In this document: one piece after another, positions 18,293-27,143 of the stretch
How positions within the stretch are numbered: the first letter of the stretch is position 1
Layout of the letters: every line of letters begins with the position of its first letter
From: Prolixibacteraceae bacterium
Lineage (GTDB): Bacteria > Bacteroidota > Bacteroidia > Bacteroidales > Prolixibacteraceae
Assembly: GCA_019856515.1 (NCBI GenBank)
Contig: CP082230.1
Coordinates: forward strand, 806,001 to 870,000
Length of the DNA stretch: 64,000 nt
Direction: 5' to 3'
Position numbers and translations under genes: made by a program
The notes under the pieces: model-generated
Databases searched by the model: none
The model's input: only the letters and a program-made list of their open reading frames with translations
Told to the model about the DNA's origin: nothing

Positions 18293-19717
18293 ATGAAACA
18301 ACTAATCACATTAGGGGTAATGCTACTAATCACATTAAGTAGCTATGCAAAAAAGCGCCCAAACATTCTATTTCTATTTGCAGATGATCATTGTAACGAA
18401 GAGGTTCATGCTTTTGGAAATGATCAGATCATCACGCCGAATTTAGACCAATTAGCAAGCCAAGGTGTAACTTTCACAAACACCTATAATATGGGGGCTT
18501 GGAACGGAGCTGTGTGTGTAGCAAGTAGAGCTATGATGAACTCAGGAATGACTGTATGGCATGCAAAGAACAATGAAAAGAGCTTTCCTCAGAGAGCCGA
18601 ACAGAAGATGATGTGGGCACAATTACTAGAGTCTAAAGGTTATGATACGTATATGACTGGTAAATGGCATGTCAAAGCCCCAGTCGAAAATATCTTTAAA
18701 ACGACTGCACACGAGCGTCCAGGAATGCCAAACCAAACTCCTGCTGGCTACAACAGACCTCTTAGCAAGGATGATGACAACTGGAAACCTTGGGACACTA
18801 AGAATGGTGGTTACTGGAAAGGTGGTAAACACTGGTCAGAAGTTGTTGCAGATGATGCAATCGGTTTCCTAGATCAAAGCAAGAAAAGTAAAAAGCCATT
18901 TTTCATGTATATTGCATTTAATGCACCTCATGATCCTCGTCAAGCTCCCAAAGAGTATATCGACATGTATGATGTAGAAAAGATCAAGATCCCGACAAGC
19001 TTTTTACCTGAATATCCATGGAAAGATGCTATGAAATGTGGAAAGAAATTAAGAGATGAGAAACTAGCTCCATTTCCACGTACACGTTACTCAATAAAAG
19101 TAAACCGTCTTGAGTACTATGCATTAATTACCCATTTAGATGCTCAAATCGGACGTATCATCAAAGAGTTAAAACGTACAGGTCAGGATAAAAACACCTA
19201 TATCATATACAGTGCAGACCACGGTTTAGCTGTAGGAAAACATGGTTTGGTAGGAAAACAAAGTATGTATGAGCATAGCATGAAACCACCATTAATCGTT
19301 ATTGGTCCATCTATTCCTCAAAACGAAAAAAGAGAGCAGCTTGTATACCTTCAAGATGTAATGGCAACCACTTTGGATTTAGCAAAGGTTAAGAAACCAG
19401 CATATGTAGAATTTAATAGCTTATTATCTATATGTAAAGATAAAGAGGCGCCAAATAACTATGATGCAATCTATGGTTCTTATCTTAATGCACAAAGAAT
19501 GGTGCGTGTAGGAGACTATAAACTAATTGTATATCCTGCAGCAAAGAAGGTTCTACTTTACAACCTGAAAGAAGATCCAAAAGAGCTATACGATCTTTCA
19601 TTACAAGAGAAATACCAATCGAAAGTAAAATCACTATTTAAAGAGTTATTGGTTCAACAGAAGAATTTAGATGACCCTGAGGATATTGCAACCATTTTCC
19701 CAGAGCTTTCAATATAA
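18293..19717 (+). CDS. Exported sulfatase, cysteine type
   Basis: From ATG 18293 the protein is 474 residues and begins with a clean signal peptide (MKQLITLGVMLLITLSSYA). The upstream ATG-rich region could add 26 residues but would spoil it. Metal ligands Asp31-Asp32 sit in FADDH. The modification motif is CVASR, with Cys75 to be converted to formylglycine and Arg79 behind it. Later GKWHVK and SADHGLAVGKHGLVGKQSMYE complete a type I (S1) sulfatase. The C-terminal domain ends with a short YNLKEDPKELYDL element. It is monocistronic with a strong terminator. The sulfated substrate cannot be named. Confidence 0.92.
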   Translation: MKQLITLGVMLLITLSSYAKKRPNILFLFADDHCNEEVHAFGNDQIITPNLDQLASQGVTFTNTYNMGAWNGAVCVASRAMMNSGMTVWHAKNNEKSFPQRAEQKMMWAQLLESKGYDTYMTGKWHVKAPVENIFKTTAHERPGMPNQTPAGYNRPLSKDDDNWKPWDTKNGGYWKGGKHWSEVVADDAIGFLDQSKKSKKPFFMYIAFNAPHDPRQAPKEYIDMYDVEKIKIPTSFLPEYPWKDAMKCGKKLRDEKLAPFPRTRYSIKVNRLEYYALITHLDAQIGRIIKELKRTGQDKNTYIIYSADHGLAVGKHGLVGKQSMYEHSMKPPLIVIGPSIPQNEKREQLVYLQDVMATTLDLAKVKKPAYVEFNSLLSICKDKEAPNNYDAIYGSYLNAQRMVRVGDYKLIVYPAAKKVLLYNLKEDPKELYDLSLQEKYQSKVKSLFKELLVQQKNLDDPEDIATIFPELSI

Positions 19718-19763
19718 TTATTTCGATGCACATGAATCGAAATATTTAATATTCTTACATAAA

Positions 19764-19806
19764 GGCAGCTTACTTCTGTTTCAAAAGTAAGCTACCTTTT
19801 TTGTTT
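19764..19806 (+). terminator. Intrinsic terminator of the 18.3-kb sulfatase
   Basis: A 13-bp stem with one mismatch (19764-19776 with 19786-19798) is followed by a run of T broken once by G. It is 46 bp past the stop codon. Confidence 0.85.
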
Positions 19807-19903
19807 AAATAATAGGCCAAAGAAGGAGTGTTCACGACTTGAACACCCCTTCAATCTTTCGAAAAAAATTAGGTCTTTAGACCCTCATACACATAACAAT
19901 CCC

Positions 19904-20596
19904 CTAACGATAGGAAATATAACCTTTATACTTTTCATTCAACACATTTAACTCTTCTTGAGTGAATGACCAACAGGAACTCTGCCCCTCAACTTGTTGC
20001 AAAAACCAACGTCCTTCTTTTTGTCCTGCCAGCCTCAATAGGTCATCTTTATGTAACCGGTCAGATAATGTTGTTCTAAACTCATAATCAACAGCCCCTT
20101 TCTCGAGCAACCCTTTCGTCCTAAGCACGTTATCAAACAGCTCTTTTCGAAATGTTCTTCCAACTACCAAGCAGTAAGACTCATAAGACAAAGATGCTTT
20201 TAGGTCCATGGCAACATAATCCACTAAACCATCCGTCACCAATGTATTAACCATATTAAAATTGGTCCCATTAGTATCTAGTTTCACGTTAAGCCCAATG
20301 GTTTTAATCCACGAGATCAAAGAAATCAAATCTTCATGTATAGTAGGCTCTCCTCCAATAATCACAACTCCATCCAACATCATACGATGTTTCTTAACAT
20401 GATCTTTCACTTGATTCATATAAAAGACATCATTACTATCACAATTTCGTTCTCTCAACAAATTAGTATTATGGCAATAATGACAACGCATATTACATCC
20501 TGTAGTAAAAACAATACATGAAATATGAGAAGGATAATCAGTCATACTACAAGGGATAAAACCTCCCATAGGAATATTTAAATCGGGATCATTCAT
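19904..20596 (-). CDS. nrdG: Anaerobic ribonucleotide reductase activating protein
   Basis: A 230-residue radical SAM protein with the cluster motif CNMRCHYC (Cys34, Cys38, Cys41), a GGEPT motif and an N-terminal MGGFIPCSMTDYP region typical of NrdG-like activases. It uses SAM and a [4Fe-4S] cluster to install the glycyl radical on NrdD. Its start codon overlaps the nrdD stop by one base (TAATG), so translation is coupled. It is longer than E. coli NrdG (154 residues) and fits the clade of activases common in Bacteroidota. Confidence 0.92.
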   Translation of the reverse strand: MNDPDLNIPMGGFIPCSMTDYPSHISCIVFTTGCNMRCHYCHNTNLLRERNCDSNDVFYMNQVKDHVKKHRMMLDGVVIIGGEPTIHEDLISLISWIKTIGLNVKLDTNGTNFNMVNTLVTDGLVDYVAMDLKASLSYESYCLVVGRTFRKELFDNVLRTKGLLEKGAVDYEFRTTLSDRLHKDDLLRLAGQKEGRWFLQQVEGQSSCWSFTQEELNVLNEKYKGYISYR

Positions 20597-22725
20597 TATA
20601 CTTCAGAAACAAGGAATGTTTTAGAGCTCTTGTCAAAAAGAGCTCGATCTCTAAACTCAGACTGTTTTCCACTATTCCATTGGTTAACAGGGCGAAGATA
20701 TCCAACAATACGTGAATAGACTGTACAAACCCTCTTTCTATTTCGTTTCTCACATTTAGGACAATAATAATGTTCACCGTATAAGTACCCATGTTCAGGA
20801 CAAATAGAGAAAGTTGGAGACAACGTAATATATGGGAGTTTATAATTAGAGGTCACCTTTTGTAGCCACCTCTTGACAGCTTCTCCATTGAGCTGTCTTT
20901 CACCAACAAACGTATGAAAAACAGTTCCACCGGTATAACGTGTCTGTAGAGGTTCCTGAAGTGAAAGCACTTCTAGTAAATCATTACTATAATCCACTGG
21001 AACATGTGTTGAATTCGTATAATATGGAGCAGCTCCATCTTCTTTAAATGCTCGATGATTTGAGACATACACCCCATCAAATTGCTCTGTATCGATCTTG
21101 GCCAAACGATAACACGTGCCTTCACCAGGGGTGGCTTCTAAGTTATAAATATGTCCTGTCTCCTCTTGAAATACTGACAAACATTCTCTCATAAAATCCA
21201 TAATTTCAACAGCTAATGCATGTCCATTACGAGAGACCAACGGTTCACCGATCATATTCATCAAACATTCATTCATGCCAATAATACCGATAGTAGAAAA
21301 GTGATTATTCCAAAAGGCTTTATCTCTTTTATGTAGATGCCTTAAATAGAATTTAGAATATGGGTACAATCCCTGCTCCGTAAATCGTTCAATCACTTTT
21401 CTTTTAATCTCTAGACTCTCTTTAGCCAAAACCATATTCTTGAACAAAGCAGCAAAAAAGTCTTCTTTACTCTTATACAAATATCCCAACTGTGGAAGAT
21501 TGACTGTCACAACACCGATGGATCCAGTCAAAGGATTAGCACCAAAGAGACCTCCACCTCTTCGTTGCAACTCACGCTTATCTAAACGTAGACGACAACA
21601 CATACTCCGTACATCATCAGGGTTTAAATCAGAATTCACGAAATTAGAAAAATATGGTATCCCATATTTATATGTCATCTCCCAAATCGCATCATAATTG
21701 GTGTTGTTCCAGTCAAAATCTTTTGTAATATTATAAGTTGGAATAGGAAAAGAGAACACACTTCCATTAGCATCCCCTTCAACCATAACTTCGGCAAAAG
21801 CTCTATTAAATAGGTCGACCTCGTCTTGAAATGCACCATAGCAATCCTCTTGTACGACACCTCCTATAACCACATGACGGTCTCTAAAATTCTCAGGAAT
21901 AACTAAGTCCATTGTTATATTAGTAAAAGGGGTCTGAAAACCGACCCTGGTAGGTACATTCACATTAAAAAGAAACTCTTGTATTGCTTGTTTAACCTCT
22001 TCAAATGTCAACTGATCATAGTGGATAAATGGAGCCATCAAAGTGTCAAAATTAGAGAATGCCTGAGCTCCAGCAGCTTCCCCTTGCATGGTATAAAAGA
22101 AATTTACTATTTGCCCCAACATGGTTCTGAGGTGCTTTGCAGGATCACTTTCGATCTTTCCCTCTACCCCCTTAAACCCTGTTAAAATAAGATCCTCTAA
22201 ATCCCAGCCAACACAATAAACACTTAGAAAACCGAGATCATGAATATGTAATGCACCCTGCTCATGAGCTTGAGCTATCTCTTTTGGATAAAGCTCATTC
22301 AACCAATATTGAGAACTAATCAATGTAGAGATATGTTGATTTAACCCTTGGAGTGAATAAGATGAGTTCGCACTCTCTTTTACTCGCCAATCCTTGACCT
22401 CAAGATAACTATCAACCATTTCAATATTAGAAAACAGATCTTTTACGGATCTCTGATGCTGGTAACGATAAATCATAAATGATTTCACGGCATCATACTC
22501 TTGATTTTCCATTAAAGTCTTCTCGACAATATCTTGGACCTCTTCCACAGTCACCTCATCCCTATCTAAAAAATGATCGACAACTGGCATACCATAGGCT
22601 TGAGACTTAGTCTTTGCATTATGGTCGTGAAGAGAAGAGTGAAAACACGAATAGATTGCTTTTACAATTTTGTCTGAATGAAAAGTAGTCCGACTACCAT
22701 CACGCTTAATAATCTCTAATGTCAT
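20596..22725 (-). CDS. nrdD: Anaerobic (class III) ribonucleoside-triphosphate reductase
   Basis: A 709-residue glycyl-radical enzyme that makes deoxyribonucleotides without oxygen. An ATP-cone domain occupies about residues 1-95. The catalytic barrel follows, including VCSLF-like finger-loop and MCCRLRLDKREL segments. A C-terminal zinc site is seen as CPEH and CPKCEKR, and the radical loop is RIVGYLRP with Gly675. The cobalamin riboswitch upstream implies that the gene is turned down when B12 is plentiful, presumably because a B12-dependent class II reductase is encoded elsewhere in the genome. Confidence 0.95.
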   Translation of the reverse strand: MTLEIIKRDGSRTTFHSDKIVKAIYSCFHSSLHDHNAKTKSQAYGMPVVDHFLDRDEVTVEEVQDIVEKTLMENQEYDAVKSFMIYRYQHQRSVKDLFSNIEMVDSYLEVKDWRVKESANSSYSLQGLNQHISTLISSQYWLNELYPKEIAQAHEQGALHIHDLGFLSVYCVGWDLEDLILTGFKGVEGKIESDPAKHLRTMLGQIVNFFYTMQGEAAGAQAFSNFDTLMAPFIHYDQLTFEEVKQAIQEFLFNVNVPTRVGFQTPFTNITMDLVIPENFRDRHVVIGGVVQEDCYGAFQDEVDLFNRAFAEVMVEGDANGSVFSFPIPTYNITKDFDWNNTNYDAIWEMTYKYGIPYFSNFVNSDLNPDDVRSMCCRLRLDKRELQRRGGGLFGANPLTGSIGVVTVNLPQLGYLYKSKEDFFAALFKNMVLAKESLEIKRKVIERFTEQGLYPYSKFYLRHLHKRDKAFWNNHFSTIGIIGMNECLMNMIGEPLVSRNGHALAVEIMDFMRECLSVFQEETGHIYNLEATPGEGTCYRLAKIDTEQFDGVYVSNHRAFKEDGAAPYYTNSTHVPVDYSNDLLEVLSLQEPLQTRYTGGTVFHTFVGERQLNGEAVKRWLQKVTSNYKLPYITLSPTFSICPEHGYLYGEHYYCPKCEKRNRKRVCTVYSRIVGYLRPVNQWNSGKQSEFRDRALFDKSSKTFLVSEV

Positions 22726-22883
22726 GATTTGCTGTATTTATTCATTTTAATAAAAAATAAAAACACAGCTCTCGGAGAGGGAATACAGAAGTTCGAATAT
22801 ACTGTTCCATATCATGAGGGAACAATCATATTTTGCCCTTTGCACCTTTGCTTTTCTCCCGAAAGCTACAGATACGATCAATA

Positions 22884-23063
22884 TGGCAGGTCTTCTGGCT
22901 CACTCTTATCATTACAAACCCCTTCCCATCTTTAATATTAAAGACAGTGGGCAAACATTCATAATGTACTCCTTCTCATTTTAGAGAGGAGTCAAGAGAT
23001 TACAGCTGCGGGAACAGCTCCTGAATCGAGTCAAACGAAAGACTATCACAGGATTCCCTTTTA
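22884..23063 (-). promoter_or_regulatory. Cobalamin (adenosylcobalamin-type) riboswitch
   Basis: On the minus strand the element contains the expected landmarks in order: AGGGAATCCTGTGA, then AGCTGTTCCCGCAGCTGTAA, CCACTGTCTT, GGGAAGG and finally GAGTGAGCCAGAAGACCTGCC, which includes the B12 box. Spacing and order match the Cobalamin riboswitch family. It ends 158 bp upstream of nrdD. A GTTCC/GGAAC hairpin (about 22803-22825) and a CTC/GAG hairpin before a T-rich stretch near nrdD could form the expression platform. Confidence 0.92.
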
Positions 23064-23384
23064 AACATATACTATCCAATCATAGCATCATGTACCATAA
23101 AGTCAACACAAATATAGATACACTTTTTAATATTAAAAAGATTTTTTCACTTGTAGATCTACTAATTTCAAAGTAACTTATCTGATCTCAACACTTTAGA
23201 GCATTAAAAAAATTAAGAACCATTCCTTAAACAACCATCCCACTCCCTTATATCCTTTCAGTGCAAATAGTAGAGAAAAAAGTCCGTGAAAACCCACTTC
23301 ACCCCTTTGCGACATTAGGGGTTCACTTGCTCCACACATTCTACATTCCATACGACCATGTTTATGCCAATGCCTGGCACGAGA

Positions 23385-23915
23385 GAGATACTACAACCCC
23401 TTGGAACGCTGAGTTCAACTTGGCATCGTACCAGAACACCACCAAATAGCAATACTAATCTTTCACTCTCCTGACACATAATACCGAGATAGAGTGCTGC
23501 GTTCTCAGCAGCAGTCACAGATTTTGTACATCCAAACAATTTCAACCAAGCCCCAAAAGGGGTGACCGTACATAGCCCAAGGCTTATTCCTATGTTGTGC
23601 CTATGCGCAACATAGGAATAAGCCTTGGGTAAACCACCCATCAAAAATCAAAGGCTGAAAACCTGGCCCAAATCAACTCTTCGACATGACATACCAAGAA
23701 GGATACCACAACCCAAGATCGTCTTGGGGCAGACTTCCAGCCTTCAGTTGGTGATTACATAATTTCCCAAGGCTCCAACCGACACCTTGACCTTACGGTC
23801 AAACTATGGTCTCCACCATTGGGCTAAATTTGGTTTCCCTTTCAGGGAATGTTGCTGTATAGAATAAAAATCAGTCTCCATCTGTTTGATCTGTGTGCTA
23901 CAATTTCTCTTGCAC
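23385..23915 (+). repeat. Dispersed repeat, copy 1 (structured)
   Basis: This ~530-bp block is about 80% identical by eye to 29085-29635. It contains a GCTGAG/CTTGGC hairpin (23408-23424), a perfect 22-bp hairpin (23576-23597 with 23608-23629, loop of 10), a CCCAAGA/TCTTGGG hairpin and a TTGACC/GGTCAA hairpin, and ends in CCTTTCAGGGAATGTTGC. Short open frames through it do not align between copies. It lies immediately downstream of the sulfatase gene at 23945-25294 and upstream of the cobalamin riboswitch. Confidence 0.85.
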
Positions 23916-23944
23916 ATCAACCTAATTCCTATCAGATCTCAACT

Positions 23945-25294
23945 TTAAAATGCAGTCTTAGAACCACTATCCTTTGCAAAATATTTCATCAATATTCTCA
24001 ATCGATCCACTTGTTGTGGATAATGAGCGGCAACATTAAACTTTTCTGCAGGATCATCATTTAGATTGAACAGCTGCACTCCATCAACATCAGTAATACG
24101 GCATTTCCACATACCATGACGTACAGCCTGTAATGAGTCTGCTTTTACATAAAAGAATGGTTTCGAGACATCCGACTTCTCTCCGGTCAGCCGTTCCCAA
24201 ATATTATGACCATCAATAGTGAGGCCTTTGGGAACAGAGATCCCTGCAAGATGTAGTACAGTTGGATAAATATCTAATGTCGAAGTCACATCATCAACCA
24301 CAACTCCCTTCTGAACCACTTCAGGCCAACGAATGATGGCTGGAACTCGAAATCCACCTTCATAAGTCGATGCTTTGCAACCTCTCAATCCTCCAGTACT
24401 ACCTACATCCGTAATACGAATACCATTCTTTGTAATTCTTGAAGGAAGGTCTTGCCACGGACCATTATCACTAGTAAAGACCACCAATGTATTATCTTCG
24501 AGGCCTTGATCTTTTAAAGTCTTCAGAATCTGGCCTACACTCCAATCAATGGTCTCAATAACATCTCCATATAGTCCACCCTTCGATTTTCCTCTAAACT
24601 CATCAGTAGTACTAATTGGGACATGTGGCATACTGTGAGCAAGATAAAGCATAAATGGTTCTGACCTATTTTTTTTGATAAAAGAGATGGCCCTGTTTGT
24701 ATAATCAACAGTTAAATTATCTTGATCCCGATTGATCTCTTTTGCTTTCGTCTCATCTTCATAAATATACAGGCGACTCTCTTCTTCATTCAACCATGGA
24801 CACCATGGCAACAGCATATCATTACTATATGGCAATCCATAAAAATGATCAAATCCTCTTCGTGTTGGAAGATACTGGGGCTGATGTCCAAGATGCCATT
24901 TTCCAATAGCCATCGTATGATACCCTTGCTCTTGGAGCAAATTTGCAAAAGTCACTTCAGAGACAGGCAAACCACCCTTTGATTGGGGATCAAAGTTCAT
25001 CGGACAATTTCTCACTGAACTTCTACCTGTAAGTAGAGATGCTCTCGAAGGAGTACACAGTGAAGCTGCTGCATAAAACGATCTCATACGAACGCCCTCT
25101 TCAGCCATTTTATCAATATGTCGAGTTCTATTATTGGGACTTCCGTAACAACTTAAATCTCCATACCCCATATCATCTGCAAAAATAACAACAATATTAG
25201 GTTTTCTTGTCTCGTGCTCATTACACGAGGTAAAGCCAAGAGTAAGAGCACAGACCACTCCCAACCAAGTTCGACTATTTTTAATCAGTTCCAT
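23945..25294 (-). CDS. Lipoprotein sulfatase, cysteine type (arylsulfatase A-like)
   Basis: A 449-residue sulfatase with a lipoprotein signal peptide (lipobox FTSC, Cys24). Metal ligands are Asp40-Asp41 in FADDMGYGD. The activation motif is CTPSR with Cys80 and Arg84, followed by GKWHLG and FTSDNGPW. It belongs to the S1 family in the arylsulfatase A-like group. It forms a compact same-strand group with the next sulfatase (90 bp) and a GH20 hexosaminidase, so a sulfated, N-acetylhexosamine-containing glycan is the likely target. Its C-terminus abuts the dispersed repeat; the last residues (SGSKTAF) could have been altered by that junction. Confidence 0.92.
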   Translation of the reverse strand: MELIKNSRTWLGVVCALTLGFTSCNEHETRKPNIVVIFADDMGYGDLSCYGSPNNRTRHIDKMAEEGVRMRSFYAAASLCTPSRASLLTGRSSVRNCPMNFDPQSKGGLPVSEVTFANLLQEQGYHTMAIGKWHLGHQPQYLPTRRGFDHFYGLPYSNDMLLPWCPWLNEEESRLYIYEDETKAKEINRDQDNLTVDYTNRAISFIKKNRSEPFMLYLAHSMPHVPISTTDEFRGKSKGGLYGDVIETIDWSVGQILKTLKDQGLEDNTLVVFTSDNGPWQDLPSRITKNGIRITDVGSTGGLRGCKASTYEGGFRVPAIIRWPEVVQKGVVVDDVTSTLDIYPTVLHLAGISVPKGLTIDGHNIWERLTGEKSDVSKPFFYVKADSLQAVRHGMWKCRITDVDGVQLFNLNDDPAEKFNVAAHYPQQVDRLRILMKYFAKDSGSKTAF

Positions 25295-25384
25295 ATTTAT
25301 GACACTTTAGTATTTTGCAATACACCTCTTAAACTTACTGAGAATATCTAAAAATCAATAATACCAATTCCATTAATATATGAT

Positions 25385-26935
25385 CTATATCGCTGCTTCT
25401 TGTACTACCTCTTTGATCCATGGACGCGAATGATCTGTATCACCAACCTCTTTTCTCAATCTAATCAACTCCTTTTTCATTATGGATATTTGTGTTTGAT
25501 AAGCAGGGGTATGATAAACGTTGTGAAGTTCCTTAGGATCTTTTTCTAAATCATAAAACTCCCATTGAGGAGCACTTCTTGCAACGTCTGAATCTGCATC
25601 CATCGGCACTCCGTAATAAAACGCCAACTTATAACGATCATTACGCACACCGAAATGCCCTGGTCGTATGGGAGCATGTTCCCAATATCTATAATACATC
25701 GATGTACGCCAACTCTTAGGATGTTCTCCACGTAGCAAGGGTCTAAAACTATTCCCTTGCATCCAATCTGGCTTAACCACACCTGCATAATCAGCAAACA
25801 TTGCAGGGAAATCGATATTCAAAACCAATTCTTTATTTCGCGTCCCTCCCTTAATCTCTTTTGGATAGCGCACGACCATAGGCATATGAAGCGACTCTTC
25901 AGCAATCATTCTCTTATCAAAGAAACCATGCTCCCCGAGGAAGTAACCTTGATCGGCAGTATAAACCACAATAGTATTCTCAGCCAACCCTGCATCCTCT
26001 AGATAATCGAGCAGTCGTCCAATATTGTCATCAATAGCAGCACCACAACGCATAAAATCTTTCACCAACTTCTGATAGACTTTCTTTCTAGCCTCGATGG
26101 AATCCAAGCCTTCAGTTGTAAATGGCAAACCGGGATATTTACACCACCATTTATCTGGAGCTTCACTTGCCTTTTCCCACCTCCATGCAAGATTCTCCAA
26201 CTGCTGGCCATCATAAGTTCGACCACTCTTGTCTTTATCAAAATCTAATAAAGTCGATGGATAAGGTATCTCTTGATCCTTGTACAAATCTTTAAACCGT
26301 TCAGGATAGTCAAACGGTTCATGCGTAGCCTTAAAATGGCACATCATCATAAAAGGTTTCGTTTGATCCCTATGCTTCAACCAATTAATGGTCAAATCTG
26401 TGATAACATCGGTGGAGAAGCCAGAGTATACTGCACCACCCTTAGCTCCTTCTTCCCAATTAGATGTTGTTTTAAGGATCGGATCCCAATACCTTCCTTG
26501 ATCATGCAATACATTAAAATAATCAAACCCTGAAGGTTTAGATTTTAAGTGCCACTTACCAATTAAAGCTGTTTGATATCCATTGGCTCGCAATAACTTA
26601 GCAACATTCTGTCTTTCAGGATCGAGGCGATCTCTTAACATATAAACCTGGTTTACATGACTATAGGTTCCTGTCATAATAGAAGCCCTACTCGGCACAC
26701 AAATAGAGTTGGTACACATACAGTTATCAAATACCATACCTTGATTTGCCAACCGTTCTATATTGGGATTATGAACGTAATCTTTCAATACACCACCATA
26801 AATTCCCCAAGCTTGCGACGTGTGATCATCCGCCATAACAAAAAGAATATTCGGACGTTTAGACTCCTGATGATGGCATGCGCCCAACAATATTGTTGAA
26901 GCGATCACACACAATGATTTTAGATTTTTATTCAT
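25385..26935 (-). CDS. Lipoprotein sulfatase, cysteine type (possible GlcNAc-6-sulfatase group)
   Basis: A 516-residue S1 sulfatase with lipobox LGAC (Cys20). Metal ligands lie in MADDHTSQA, the activation motif is CVPSR (Cys79, Arg83), and GKWHLKSKPSGFDYF and TADQGYFLGEHGFFDKRM follow. The C-terminal YDLEKDPKELHNVY element is shared with the sulfatase at 52533-54134, and the two look like one subfamily. It lies 208 bp from a GH20 gene on the same strand. The pairing suggests removal of a sulfate from N-acetylhexosamine before GH20 cleavage, perhaps the 6-O-sulfate. That specificity is an inference. Confidence 0.92.
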   Translation of the reverse strand: MNKNLKSLCVIASTILLGACHHQESKRPNILFVMADDHTSQAWGIYGGVLKDYVHNPNIERLANQGMVFDNCMCTNSICVPSRASIMTGTYSHVNQVYMLRDRLDPERQNVAKLLRANGYQTALIGKWHLKSKPSGFDYFNVLHDQGRYWDPILKTTSNWEEGAKGGAVYSGFSTDVITDLTINWLKHRDQTKPFMMMCHFKATHEPFDYPERFKDLYKDQEIPYPSTLLDFDKDKSGRTYDGQQLENLAWRWEKASEAPDKWWCKYPGLPFTTEGLDSIEARKKVYQKLVKDFMRCGAAIDDNIGRLLDYLEDAGLAENTIVVYTADQGYFLGEHGFFDKRMIAEESLHMPMVVRYPKEIKGGTRNKELVLNIDFPAMFADYAGVVKPDWMQGNSFRPLLRGEHPKSWRTSMYYRYWEHAPIRPGHFGVRNDRYKLAFYYGVPMDADSDVARSAPQWEFYDLEKDPKELHNVYHTPAYQTQISIMKKELIRLRKEVGDTDHSRPWIKEVVQEAAI

Positions 26936-27143
26936 AACATGATTAAGTTTAGATTTTTGCCAACCAATTGAATCTCATCTCATACCAATTGGATTAATAG
27001 ATGAGCTATAAAGACTTGTGAAAACATTTTGCATAGACAAGGTTAAAAATAGAAGCATAACCTTACCCTACAGAGTGAAGAACAAACAAAATAGAACGCA
27101 AGGATATAGCTCATTTATAGATATAATCAGTACAACCTACTCC

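Noticed and set aside
23261..23644. Short frames of 60-110 residues on both strands within repeat copy 1
   Set aside because: They are not preserved in copy 2 and cross paired hairpin arms, so they are by-products of the repeat.
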